Assembly: GCF_014646335.1 (NCBI RefSeq)
Contig: NZ_BMNG01000007.1
Location: 1-64,000 of the forward strand
Source: Streptomyces lasiicapitis
Lineage (GTDB): Bacteria; Actinomycetota; Actinomycetes; Streptomycetales; Streptomycetaceae
Direction: 5' to 3'
Length of the DNA: 64,000 nucleotides
Shown: piece after piece, positions 8,037 through 16,297 of the stretch
Layout: every line of letters starts with the position of its first letter
Position numbering within the stretch: the first letter of the stretch is position 1
Made by a program: the position numbers and the translations under genes
Notes under the pieces: model-generated
Seen by the model: only the letters and a program-made list of their open reading frames with translations
What the model was told of the DNA's origin: nothing
Databases searched by the model: none

Positions 8037-9449
8037 ATGACGGGGAGTTCGTCGCCCAAAGCAGTTCAGCGGGACCCCCGCCAGGAGACTCCGCCGGGAG
8101 CGGCCGGCGCCTCGGGCCGCGCGACCAGGTCGCCGCTGCCCGAGGCGCACCCTCTGCTCGACCGGATCATCCGCCAGGAGCAGGTGTTCGCCGCGGTCCC
8201 CCGGGTCCGTCGCAGGCCGGGTGACCCGGCGGTGTACAGCCACACCTGTCTGCCAGGGCCCGCGGTGGCGGAACTGGGGCGCTTCGGCCGGTACACGAAG
8301 TGCGCGGGCGCCGGGTTCCGGCCGACCGACAGCTGGATCGCAGCGGCCGCCGAGGGCCTGGAGCGCTACTCCGCCATCAAGTACAGCAGGACCGCGCCCT
8401 ACCGCAGGGGCAGTTGGGCGGACGATCCCGGCGCGCGCGTCCATCCGGGCGCGTGGACGCCCTTCGCACCCGAGCAGTTCGCCGAACCCGGCTTCCCCTT
8501 CCGGCCGTTGACCGAGGACAGCGAACTGCGGTGGTACCCGGGTGAGGACCTGCACACCGGGGACGGCGTCTGGCTGCCCGGTCCGGCCGTCTGCTTCCCC
8601 TACCTCAGAGCCAAGGCGGAGCACGGGATGCTGCCGGCCGTCACCACCGGTCTCGCCTTCGGGTTCGGGACACGGAACGCCACCCGTTCCGCTCTGTGGG
8701 AGGTGATCGAACGCGACGCCCTGGTGCTCGCCTGGCACTGGCAGTTGCCCGTGCGCAGGATCGACACGGACGCCGGGCTCGGCCGTCAGCTGAGCGACGC
8801 CGCCGAACTCGACGACCGCTACACCGTCGACGCCTTCGACATCACCTCCGACCTCGGCATTCCCGTCTGCCTGGTGATCCTGCGGGTGCGGGACGCGGCC
8901 GGTCCGCTCCTCGCCGTCGGCTCCGCCTGCCGAGGCAGCCTGGACGCCGCCCTGCGCAAAGCCCTTCTCGAAGCCCTCCAAGGCGTGCCGTACGTCAGGC
9001 ACTTGTGCGCGACCCAGGCGGACTGGTCCTTCGGCGGCGACTTCGCCGAGGTGCGCTCCTTCGAGCACGGCGCCGCTTTCTACTCGCTGTTCCCCGACCA
9101 GTTGGACGCCTGTCTCGCAGCCCGCCCCGAGTTCCTGAACGTCCGAGGCGATTCGGTCACGGTGGAGGAGCTCCCGGACGCGACGACGGACCTCGACACC
9201 GCGCCGCCCAGCCTCGACGCGACCCTCGCGGCGCTGCACCGGCGCGGCCACCGGGCGTACGCGGCCGACATGAGCCTCGACGTGCTGCGCGCCGCCGGCT
9301 GCGTCGTCCGGCGGGTCGTCGTGCCCGGCCTGTACAGCCTCGAAGGCGCGCATCGCTTCCGCAACCTGGACCCCGCCCGCGCCAGGGCCGCGGGGACGCT
9401 CACCGGCGATGCGCCCGACCCGCACCCGTTCCCCCATCCGTTGCCCTGA
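8037..9449 (+). CDS. YcaO-domain azoline cyclodehydratase
   Basis: 470 residues with AAGGAG five bases before the ATG. ATP/Mg-binding signatures of the YcaO fold are AAAEGLERYSA (E106, E109) and SALWEVIERDAL (E222, E225), then EALQGVPYVR. The protein ends in a proline-rich PHPFPHPLP, matching the PxPxP-like tail of azoline-forming YcaO enzymes. It would phosphorylate backbone amides and cyclise Ser/Cys onto them, with the fused leader-binding protein encoded at 13865 delivering the precursor. It lies directly downstream of the precursor; a small GC hairpin between them (around 7944-7970) may set the precursor-to-enzyme ratio. It is probably the counterpart of YmD. Confidence 0.93.
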   Translation: MTGSSSPKAVQRDPRQETPPGAAGASGRATRSPLPEAHPLLDRIIRQEQVFAAVPRVRRRPGDPAVYSHTCLPGPAVAELGRFGRYTKCAGAGFRPTDSWIAAAAEGLERYSAIKYSRTAPYRRGSWADDPGARVHPGAWTPFAPEQFAEPGFPFRPLTEDSELRWYPGEDLHTGDGVWLPGPAVCFPYLRAKAEHGMLPAVTTGLAFGFGTRNATRSALWEVIERDALVLAWHWQLPVRRIDTDAGLGRQLSDAAELDDRYTVDAFDITSDLGIPVCLVILRVRDAAGPLLAVGSACRGSLDAALRKALLEALQGVPYVRHLCATQADWSFGGDFAEVRSFEHGAAFYSLFPDQLDACLAARPEFLNVRGDSVTVEELPDATTDLDTAPPSLDATLAALHRRGHRAYAADMSLDVLRAAGCVVRRVVVPGLYSLEGAHRFRNLDPARARAAGTLTGDAPDPHPFPHPLP

Positions 9450-9474
9450 GCCGCGGCCGCGAGGAGGTGTCCCC

Positions 9475-10980
9475 ATGACGCGAGGAGGTGTCCCGGTGAA
9501 CTGGAAGGCCGTACCCCTGGTGAGCCCGCCGGGGCCGTCGGCGGCACGCTGTCCGGCGCACGCGGGGCAGGACGGCGCGGAACGGGCCGGGGCAGGCGGG
9601 GCCGACGTCCCGGGCGGGCACTTGGAGGAGTTGCGCCGGCAGCCCCTGGACCTGCTGCGGCGGTCGGCTGAGGAGAGCGCGCACCGCTTGGCCCGCCTCG
9701 ACACCGGTCCGGGCGCCTGTCTCGTCGTGAGCGACCCGGACGCCGTGGACGTCGTACTCACGGATCACGATGCCGCGTACTTCAAACCGAAGATGGAGCG
9801 GTGGAAGCAGGTCCTCGGCGAGAACGTGCTGACCAGCGAGGGGCCCGCCTGGGCCCGGTCGCGGCGCAGAAGCGTGCGGATCACGGGGGCCCGGTACGTG
9901 CGGCGTGCCGCGCGCGTCGTCGCCGAGGTCACGGACGAACGGCTGCGCGACTGGGCGGACGTCGGCACGGCGGGTGCAGAAGGCACCGCCGGCACCCATG
10001 GGATCTCCGACATTCACGACATCCACGAGGAGATGCGCACCCTGACCCTCGCCGCGGTCCTGCGGCACCTGTGCGGCACCGACGACGACTTCGACCTGCG
10101 CGCGTTCGGACATCATCTGCGGACGGTGATGGAGTGCATCCACGCCCTGGAGTCCGCACCGCCCGGCGCGGAGCCGAGCCCGCGCACTGAGCGTGCCTTC
10201 GCCCACGCCGCCGGGGAGCTGCGCGCCGCGGTGCTCCGTCTGGTGGCCTCCCACACCGGTGGTGACGACCTCATCGGGCTGCTCACGGGGCCGCCCGAAA
10301 AATCGCCGGGTGAGGGACGCGCCGCGGAGCCGCTGACCCCGGACCAGGTCTGCGACGAGGTCCTGGCGCACCTCATCGCCGGGCACGAGTCGACGGCCAC
10401 CGCGCTGGCCTGGTCGCTGCTGCTGCTCAGCCGCGACACGGACGTCACCCACCGCGTGCGCGCCGAGATAGGGACGACGGTCGGCGTCCGGGCCCCGGGC
10501 CCGGACGACCTGGCCGGGATGCCGCTGCTCCAGGCGGTGTTCACGGAGGCGCTGCGATTGTGTCCACCGGCGTGGACGATCATGCGGGCCACGGGGCGGA
10601 CCTGTGAACTGTCCGGTGTACGCCTGCCCGCGGGAGCCGTGCTGCTCGCTTCGCCGTACGGCATCCAGCGTTCCGCGCGGTGGTTCCCGCGGCCCGACGA
10701 ATTCCTCCCGGACCGGTGGCTCGGAGATGCCACGGCCGGGGCACCCAGATACGCGTACTTCCCCTTCGGCGGCGGTCGCCGGTCCTGCCCCGGCCGGTCG
10801 CTGGCGCAGGTCACCGCGGGTGTCGTCCTCACGCGGGTGCTCCAGGGCTTCCGGCTCGAACCCGTCGGCGGCCCGCCCACGGCCGACGTCGGCATCATTC
10901 TGCGCCCCAGCCCCGGTACAAGGCTGCGGGCGGTCCCCCTGCAGGCGGAGTCCGCCGGGCAACGAGAGGAGTCACCATGA
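9475..10980 (+). CDS. Cytochrome P450 of the RiPP cluster
   Basis: 501 residues with every P450 landmark: I-helix LIAGHESTA, K-helix EALR, and the heme loop FGGGRRSCPGRSLA with C438 as thiolate ligand. It has no membrane anchor and is a soluble bacterial type. By analogy with YmE of YM-216391 it is expected to beta-hydroxylate the core Phe so that a phenyloxazole can form. Two starts fit equally well: GAGGAGGTGTCCC precedes both ATG 9475 and GTG 9496, because a 15-nt segment is duplicated 21 nt apart in frame. Its end overlaps the next gene by 4 bp. Confidence 0.93.
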   Translation: MTRGGVPVNWKAVPLVSPPGPSAARCPAHAGQDGAERAGAGGADVPGGHLEELRRQPLDLLRRSAEESAHRLARLDTGPGACLVVSDPDAVDVVLTDHDAAYFKPKMERWKQVLGENVLTSEGPAWARSRRRSVRITGARYVRRAARVVAEVTDERLRDWADVGTAGAEGTAGTHGISDIHDIHEEMRTLTLAAVLRHLCGTDDDFDLRAFGHHLRTVMECIHALESAPPGAEPSPRTERAFAHAAGELRAAVLRLVASHTGGDDLIGLLTGPPEKSPGEGRAAEPLTPDQVCDEVLAHLIAGHESTATALAWSLLLLSRDTDVTHRVRAEIGTTVGVRAPGPDDLAGMPLLQAVFTEALRLCPPAWTIMRATGRTCELSGVRLPAGAVLLASPYGIQRSARWFPRPDEFLPDRWLGDATAGAPRYAYFPFGGGRRSCPGRSLAQVTAGVVLTRVLQGFRLEPVGGPPTADVGIILRPSPGTRLRAVPLQAESAGQREESP

Positions 10981-11762
10981 GGCAGGCGACGACCAGGCTG
11001 GTCGCGGGGCTGATGCGCAAGGAGGAGTTCGCCGGGCGGTCCCTCGAGGAGGCCATGGCGCGCTATGTCATCAGTCCCACGCTGGCTTCCCGCACGGCGG
11101 CCGTGCACTGCAGCCACTCGGGACGCCTCGCGTCGCCCGGAGTGGTGGAACTGCGGTGCACCACCCGCGTCGAGGGCCTGACCAAGCCTTTCGCGGTCAA
11201 GCACACGTACAGCTTCCCGCTCCTGAACGAGGTGCGGGAGTCGGGCCTCGTGCTCCGCCCTGAGGCCCCCGGCGGAACGACCGAAACCCTTGTCGCGCTC
11301 AAGGACGGCGCCAAGAGCTACGTGAACGTCGCCGTGCACGACGACGAGGGCTACATGCTGTACTCCTCGGTGCTGACCTACAACCGGCGCGGCGAAGTAC
11401 GGCCCTACGTGCCGGTGTTCCCCGACAAGTTCACCTCGCCGCTGTCCCTCGGGCAGGCCGATCTGGGCGAGGCGACGGACGAGCGGGGCCGCCGTGTGCT
11501 GCGCCTTGTCCTCGGGCTCGAGGAGCTGACCGGCCCGACCGTCGTGAAGGTCGGCTACAACACCGTGGGCATCCAGGAGGTGCGCCGGTTCGAAGCGGCG
11601 CCCGCCGCGCCGGTCGTCGTCTCCGACCTGCCGCTGGAGGACAACCCCGAGCTGCTGCCGGGCGAGTGGGTGATCGGCGCCACCGACGGCGAGGACCGCA
11701 TGCTCGTCAACGGCATCGTCCGCGTCTCCGACGTGGGCGCCGCTATGGGGGCCTCGTCATGA
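10977..11762 (+). CDS. RiPP-cluster protein of unknown function (B1 position)
   Basis: 261 residues, starting in a 4-bp overlap with the P450 and ending in a 4-bp overlap with the next gene. It has no recognisable catalytic motif, signal peptide or membrane helix. It looks beta-rich, with alternating hydrophobic strands (VVELRCTTRVEG, VTVVKVGYN-like segments). Its position matches the unassigned ymB1-type gene of YM-216391-like clusters as I recall them. Possible jobs are leader/follower removal, macrocyclisation help or scaffolding; nothing in the sequence decides. Confidence 0.75.
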   Translation: MRQATTRLVAGLMRKEEFAGRSLEEAMARYVISPTLASRTAAVHCSHSGRLASPGVVELRCTTRVEGLTKPFAVKHTYSFPLLNEVRESGLVLRPEAPGGTTETLVALKDGAKSYVNVAVHDDEGYMLYSSVLTYNRRGEVRPYVPVFPDKFTSPLSLGQADLGEATDERGRRVLRLVLGLEELTGPTVVKVGYNTVGIQEVRRFEAAPAAPVVVSDLPLEDNPELLPGEWVIGATDGEDRMLVNGIVRVSDVGAAMGASS

Positions 11763-12718
11763 CGCTGCACGATCCCGCCGCCGGTCACCTGTCCGGCGGG
11801 CGGGACCTGGCGGCCGCCGAGGCGGCGCTGCGCTCGCTGCGGCACCCTCGTGTCGCCGACCTGACCGACGACGACGGCCCGCGCCCTGTCCTGCCGCTGG
11901 CGGACGAGGCGTGGTTCTACGAGATGCTGCTCGTGCGGTTCGCCTCGCTGTGCCCCGACGACACACAGGGGTGGCGGGACCGGCTCGACGTGCTCCTCGA
12001 CGAGGCCTGCGCGCTGCCGACGGGCGGCTCATGGCACGTCGGGGACGCGTTCGCCCAGGGGGCCGACGCCGAGGGCGCCGACCTGCTGGGTGCCGCCATG
12101 CTCGCGCATCTGCTCCGCGTCCGGCGTCCGGACGCGGCCGCTGCCGAGCGGTTCGTCGGCCAGGCCCTTGAGGGGTGCGCGCGCTCGCTTCCCGCCGCCG
12201 ACCGCCTGTCGCCGCTGTACGCCCTGTGCCTGGCCCACAACCTCGACGAGATGGGCGAGCACGCCATGGCGCGCGCTCTGCCGGTGCCCGTCACCGCCGA
12301 CGAGGCGGCGGCGGGACTCACCGGCCCCGTACGGCTGTTGACCCAGGCGTACTTCCACACCCACGCGGTGCTCTTCGCGTTCGGCACCTTCCGCCGGACT
12401 ACGGCGGATCCCCGGCCGCTGCGGCGGAATCTGCACTTCCTGCGGACGCACGCGCCGACGTTCGAGCGGTACGGATGGGCGGACCTGTGCGCCGAGTCGG
12501 CGCTGTGCCTGTCGCTGTGCGGAGCCCGCGACGAGGACTTCCACCGGCTCGTCGCGACGCTGCGCCGGCTGCAGCGGCCCGAGGGAGACTGGAACCATCC
12601 GCGGATCGACGCACGACAGGCCCGGCACAGCACCATGCTGGCGGCTCTCGCCCTGCTGGAATCGGCGCGCACGAGCGCCGCAGCTCCCCATGCCGTGGTG
12701 ACGGCGGAGCGTGGGTGA
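11759..12718 (+). CDS. RiPP-cluster helical protein of unknown function (C1 position)
   Basis: 319 residues from the ATG at 11759, overlapping the previous stop by 4 bp. It is almost entirely helical, Ala/Leu/Arg-rich, with regularly spaced helices that recall DUF6895-like or helical-repeat proteins (for example FERYGWADLCAESALCLSLCG near residue 240, and a WNHPRIDARQARHSTMLAALALLE end). I see no catalytic motif. The operon structure says it belongs to the RiPP pathway; a scaffold or cyclisation role is a guess. Confidence 0.7.
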   Translation: MTLHDPAAGHLSGGRDLAAAEAALRSLRHPRVADLTDDDGPRPVLPLADEAWFYEMLLVRFASLCPDDTQGWRDRLDVLLDEACALPTGGSWHVGDAFAQGADAEGADLLGAAMLAHLLRVRRPDAAAAERFVGQALEGCARSLPAADRLSPLYALCLAHNLDEMGEHAMARALPVPVTADEAAAGLTGPVRLLTQAYFHTHAVLFAFGTFRRTTADPRPLRRNLHFLRTHAPTFERYGWADLCAESALCLSLCGARDEDFHRLVATLRRLQRPEGDWNHPRIDARQARHSTMLAALALLESARTSAAAPHAVVTAERG

Positions 12719-12725
12719 CGGCGCG

Positions 12726-13868
12726 ATGGACCTCACTCACGCCGGTACGACGGAGCTGCGCGGCCTGGAGCGGACGACCCTGACCCTGCACACCCCCCGC
12801 CATCCCGGTTGGCGCCCCGTCTTCCCGCTGGCCCACCTTGCCGAGCACTTGCTGGGGCGAGAACTCGGCCGCCTCCCCGGGCTCAGCGCCCTCACCGGTC
12901 ACCTGCGCAAGGACGTGATCACCGTACGGTTCCTGCTGTCCCCGGCCGGGCGGACCCATCTCGACGTGGACCGGCTCATCGAACTGGCCGGCACCTCACC
13001 GGCCGACTTCGCCCAGGAGCAGCGGGTGCTCGCCGTCGAGGACGCGATCCTGCCCGAGGCCCTGCGCAGCGCGGGGCGGCTCCCGGCGTCGCTCGACCGG
13101 TTCCGGGAGGAGTGGCGGCGTACGGAGCCGCGGCCGACGCTGGACCGACAGCCCTTTGTGTCGTCGCGTCTCTCAGAACTCATGGACCCTGCGACTCCGC
13201 CGCCCTCTCCACCTGACCGCACGGTGTCCGCCGACACCGGGACCACACTCGGCAGAGGGACGGACGAGCGGCAGGAGTACGCCGAGGCGCTCGCGGCGGT
13301 ACGCCGCAGGACCGGCGGGCGGGAGCCCGAACTGTTCCTGTGCGGTGGCCCGTTGGACCAGTACTGGAGCGCGATGTCGGTGCTGCTCGCCGGGCTGTCC
13401 GCGTACCGCTCCGCGCTGTTCCGTCAGCTGCGGGAGGGGCCACGACCGGTGTACTTCCTGAAGCTGTTCGACTTTCCCTGGCGCAGCCGTCGCTACGTCG
13501 CGTGTGTCACGCGGCCCTCCGTGGGCCCCGCCGCGTTCCGCGCGGACATCGGGCCCCGCACCGGCGAGATCGTACGGAGTCTCGGTTCCGCCGAGTTGCG
13601 CACCGTGCTGGCCGAGGGCCGTGTCGCCGTCCTCGACGAGTTCGTCGCCGTACTGGATCGTCCGCCGCGGCGGGCCTGGGTGCCACTCCTGGCGCGGCTC
13701 AACGGGTTCAGCGCGCGGCCCGCCGATCTCGCCCGGCCGGTGCTCGACTGCACGGTCGACGATCTCGCGCGCTGCCGTGACGCGTTCCTGGCCGCGTACA
13801 CCCGGCAGCTCCACCGCGACGCCGGGGAGGACACAGGCAAGGTCAAGGAGAAAGGGGAAGCAGCGTGA
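12726..13868 (+). CDS. RiPP-cluster protein of unknown function
   Basis: 380 residues from the ATG at 12726, chosen because GGTGA lies about 8 nt upstream; a GTG at 12711 would add five residues and overlap the previous gene by 8 bp. No domain is recognised. There is a central Pro/Ser/Thr-rich linker (about 178-200), and the C-terminal half holds PELFLCGGPLDQYWSAMSVLL and PVYFLKLFDFPWRSRRYVACV. The end overlaps the fused leader-binding/dehydrogenase gene by 4 bp, so it is in the same transcript. It might be a partner of the cyclodehydratase or the missing macrocyclase. Confidence 0.7.
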   Translation: MDLTHAGTTELRGLERTTLTLHTPRHPGWRPVFPLAHLAEHLLGRELGRLPGLSALTGHLRKDVITVRFLLSPAGRTHLDVDRLIELAGTSPADFAQEQRVLAVEDAILPEALRSAGRLPASLDRFREEWRRTEPRPTLDRQPFVSSRLSELMDPATPPPSPPDRTVSADTGTTLGRGTDERQEYAEALAAVRRRTGGREPELFLCGGPLDQYWSAMSVLLAGLSAYRSALFRQLREGPRPVYFLKLFDFPWRSRRYVACVTRPSVGPAAFRADIGPRTGEIVRSLGSAELRTVLAEGRVAVLDEFVAVLDRPPRRAWVPLLARLNGFSARPADLARPVLDCTVDDLARCRDAFLAAYTRQLHRDAGEDTGKVKEKGEAA

Positions 13869-15340
13869 CCAGCGCCGCGTTCGCCCTCGTCGGTTTCGAC
13901 GCACGGCGCTCGACCGAGCCGACGGGGTCACGGCCCGAGTACTTCGCCGGCGCTCACTGCCCGGTCGAGACGACCGTGGGAGCCCTGCGTGACCGACTCG
14001 CGGACCTCGCGGCGGCCGGCCGGGCGGCCTGTGTCGTAGCCGCGCTGGACGCGGACGACACGCTGGAGGCGGTGCGGCTGCGCGGCGCGCTGAACGAGGC
14101 CGTGCTCACCTCGGGATCCCTGCTGGTTCCCTGTGTCGTGACCGACCCCTGGACGGCACACGTCGGTCCCTGGATGAAGCCGCCCTCGACGCCCTGCCTC
14201 GGCTGCTTCGCACCGGACCTGCTCCCCGCCGCCGACGGCTTCCGGCTGGACGAGGTGCGTCACCCTCCAGCGGGACCGGGGCGCGAGGCGCGCGTACGGG
14301 CCACGGCCACGGACGACGGTCCGGCCAAGCCCGACGAACTGGCGGCGCTGGCCCTGCGCGAGGCCTTCGGAACGCTGCGGCGCGGCCTGGCGGGTAGCCC
14401 CGACCGGTCGATGTGGGGGCGCGTGCTGAGCCTGCGCGTGCGCGCGAACGGCAAAGCCGTCAGGGAGTCGTGGCGCGTCCCGAGGGATCCGGACTGCCGG
14501 TGGTGCGGCACTCCGGTGTGCGCGGGGGCGCCACCCCTGCCTCGGCTGTCCCGGATTCTGCACGAGAACAGCAAGTTGCACGACCACTTCCGGGAGCGGG
14601 ACGCGATCAACAGCGCGTACGCGACGGAGCCCGCCCCGCATCCCTGTGACAGCTCGACCGTCTCCGTTGGCCGGGCCGCGGAAGCGCCTCGCACGGCGCA
14701 CCCTCTGCCGGATGTCCGCGCGGCCCGTTCCGTGCCCCTTGAGGAGGCGATCACCCGGCGTCGGTCGCGCCGCCGCTTCGGTCCCCGGGACCTGACCCTG
14801 GACGAGGTGTCCGCCCTGCTGCACTACTCCTCGGGCATCACCGGCTGGGCCGGCACCACCGACGGCGGCAGTGTCCCGCTGCGGGCCGCGCCGTCGGGCG
14901 GCGCGCTGTACCCCGTGGACGTGTACACGTACGTGCGCCGGGTCTCGGGACTCCCGCGCGGCCTCTACCGCTACGACCCGCTCACGCACGCCCTCGTCGG
15001 CACGGGCCGCCCGGCCGATGCCGGTGAGGCGCTGTCGGCGCACTCGGCCCATGGGAGCGTGCTCGACGACGCGGCCGTCGTCGTGGTCCTCGCCGCCTCG
15101 TTCCGACGTGTCCAGGCGAAGTATCTGGAGCGCGGGTACCGGATCGCGCTGATGGAGGCCGGGCACATCGCGCAGAATCTCCAACTCGTCGCGGCAGCCC
15201 GGACGTTACGCGCCTGCGGGGTGACCGGCTTCGTCGACGACGTCGTCAACGGCGTTCTCGGTGTAGCGCCCAGAGGGGAGTCCCAGGCCCTGTATCTGCT
15301 CGCCGTGGGCCGGGCGCCCGCACCCGGGGCTCAGCCCTGA
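13865..15340 (+). CDS. Fused TOMM leader-binding (ocin-ThiF-like) protein and SagB-type azoline dehydrogenase
   Basis: 491 residues. The N-terminal part (1-220) resembles the E1/ThiF-like subunit that presents the leader to YcaO, with two CxxC pairs (C111/C114 in TPCLGCF; C211/C214 in DPDCRWCG) able to bind zinc. The C-terminal part (about 290-490) is a SagB-type nitroreductase: RRRSRRRFGP, LDEVSALLHYSSGI, PSGGALYPVDVY, LYRYDPLTHAL and a late AGHIAQNLQL helix. It would bind FMN and oxidise azolines to azoles. Both halves in one chain match the bifunctional BC protein of YM-216391-type clusters. The GTG start overlaps the upstream stop. Confidence 0.92.
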   Translation: MTSAAFALVGFDARRSTEPTGSRPEYFAGAHCPVETTVGALRDRLADLAAAGRAACVVAALDADDTLEAVRLRGALNEAVLTSGSLLVPCVVTDPWTAHVGPWMKPPSTPCLGCFAPDLLPAADGFRLDEVRHPPAGPGREARVRATATDDGPAKPDELAALALREAFGTLRRGLAGSPDRSMWGRVLSLRVRANGKAVRESWRVPRDPDCRWCGTPVCAGAPPLPRLSRILHENSKLHDHFRERDAINSAYATEPAPHPCDSSTVSVGRAAEAPRTAHPLPDVRAARSVPLEEAITRRRSRRRFGPRDLTLDEVSALLHYSSGITGWAGTTDGGSVPLRAAPSGGALYPVDVYTYVRRVSGLPRGLYRYDPLTHALVGTGRPADAGEALSAHSAHGSVLDDAAVVVVLAASFRRVQAKYLERGYRIALMEAGHIAQNLQLVAAARTLRACGVTGFVDDVVNGVLGVAPRGESQALYLLAVGRAPAPGAQP

Positions 15341-15813
15341 ACGACCCTTCGCTTGCGGTATTCACGCGGCGACATGCCGTACGCCGCCCGGAAGGCCCGA
15401 CTGAAGTGGGCCGCGTCCGAGAAACCCCACGTGGAGGCGATCGCGCCGATGGACCGGGTCCGCAACCGCGGGTCCGCCAGGTCGCGTCGGCAACGCTCCA
15501 GGCGGCAGTACCTGATCCAGGCGGCGACGGCCATGTCGTGGGTGTCGAACACCTGGTACAGGTAGCGCACCGAGATGTGGTGGGCCTCGGCTATCGACGT
15601 CGGTGACAGCGCCGGGTCGGCCAGGTGGCCTTGGATGAAGGTGTCGATGCGCCGCCGCAGGAGGCAGCGCCGCGAGTGTGCCGCCACCGTCACGGGCATC
15701 AACGTGAACTGTCCGCCCCGAGCGGGCACGTGCCCCTCCTCGCCCTCCCGGGGTTGTTCCAGTTTGATCAACAGGCGCGAGAACACAACCGGCGCCCCTC
15801 GTGTCCCCCACAC
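15331..15813 (-). CDS. AraC family regulator, shortened at the N-terminus
   Basis: 160 residues with a complete AraC DNA-binding domain (about 55-155: RRIDTFIQGHLADPALSPTSIA, ISVRYLYQVF, IGAIASTWGFSDAAHFSRAFRAAYGMSPREYRK). Relatives of the NimR/AraC-binding-2 type run to about 320 residues. Here only the last 50 residues of a ligand domain remain (VVFSRLLIKLEQPREG...), so it is a remnant or a regulator without its own sensor domain. It ends 10 bp inside the convergent dehydrogenase gene and may control the RiPP operon. Confidence 0.75.
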   Translation of the reverse strand: MWGTRGAPVVFSRLLIKLEQPREGEEGHVPARGGQFTLMPVTVAAHSRRCLLRRRIDTFIQGHLADPALSPTSIAEAHHISVRYLYQVFDTHDMAVAAWIRYCRLERCRRDLADPRLRTRSIGAIASTWGFSDAAHFSRAFRAAYGMSPREYRKRRVVQG

Positions 15814-15988
15814 CTCTCACGTAAGACCGAAGACGACATCGCCGCCCCTCCCTTCCGCCCTCGCCGCCACCGCGGCGGCGCCCTTCCAGCATTGTGCGCG
15901 CCCCCTGACCTTCTGTGGGAAACCGCTGCAATAGACCTGAACCAAACAGTTCCGACAGACCGGAAGGATCTCCACCTCAAGGAGTAAA

Positions 15989-16297
15989 ATGTTCCGTCGA
16001 CGGGACGGGCCCTCGGCACGCTGGGACGCCCACGCGACTGCCTTCCCACCCACACCACCCACCAGAGGCGCATCAGCGGGCGGGGACGCCGGGACGTCAG
16101 GACGGGCTCAGCAGGTGGGCCGGTACGGTACGTCGGCGATGTACGCCCTCCAGTCGCGCCGGGACAGCCCGGCGCCCGTGCGGGCGCAGACGTCGGAGGC
16201 CACCTGTCGGGGAGCGACGCGGTGGCGCTGGAGGGGGACGCGCTCGCCCGCCGCGTACAAAGTGGCGCTGTCGGGGCCGAACGCCAGCGAGATCTGA
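15989..16297 (+). CDS. Doubtful small ORF with a strong ribosome-binding site
   Basis: 102 residues starting MFRRRDGPSARW. A perfect AAGGAG sits five bases before the ATG, the best Shine-Dalgarno in this neighbourhood. The product has no recognisable domain, and two thirds of it lies antisense to the end of the nSTAND gene. It may be the 5' end of a gene cut off by rearrangement, or chance. Confidence 0.2.
   Translation: MFRRRDGPSARWDAHATAFPPTPPTRGASAGGDAGTSGRAQQVGRYGTSAMYALQSRRDSPAPVRAQTSEATCRGATRWRWRGTRSPAAYKVALSGPNASEI

Noticed and set aside
7875..9761. 628-codon minus-strand open frame
   Set aside because: Antisense of the YcaO gene; no motif.
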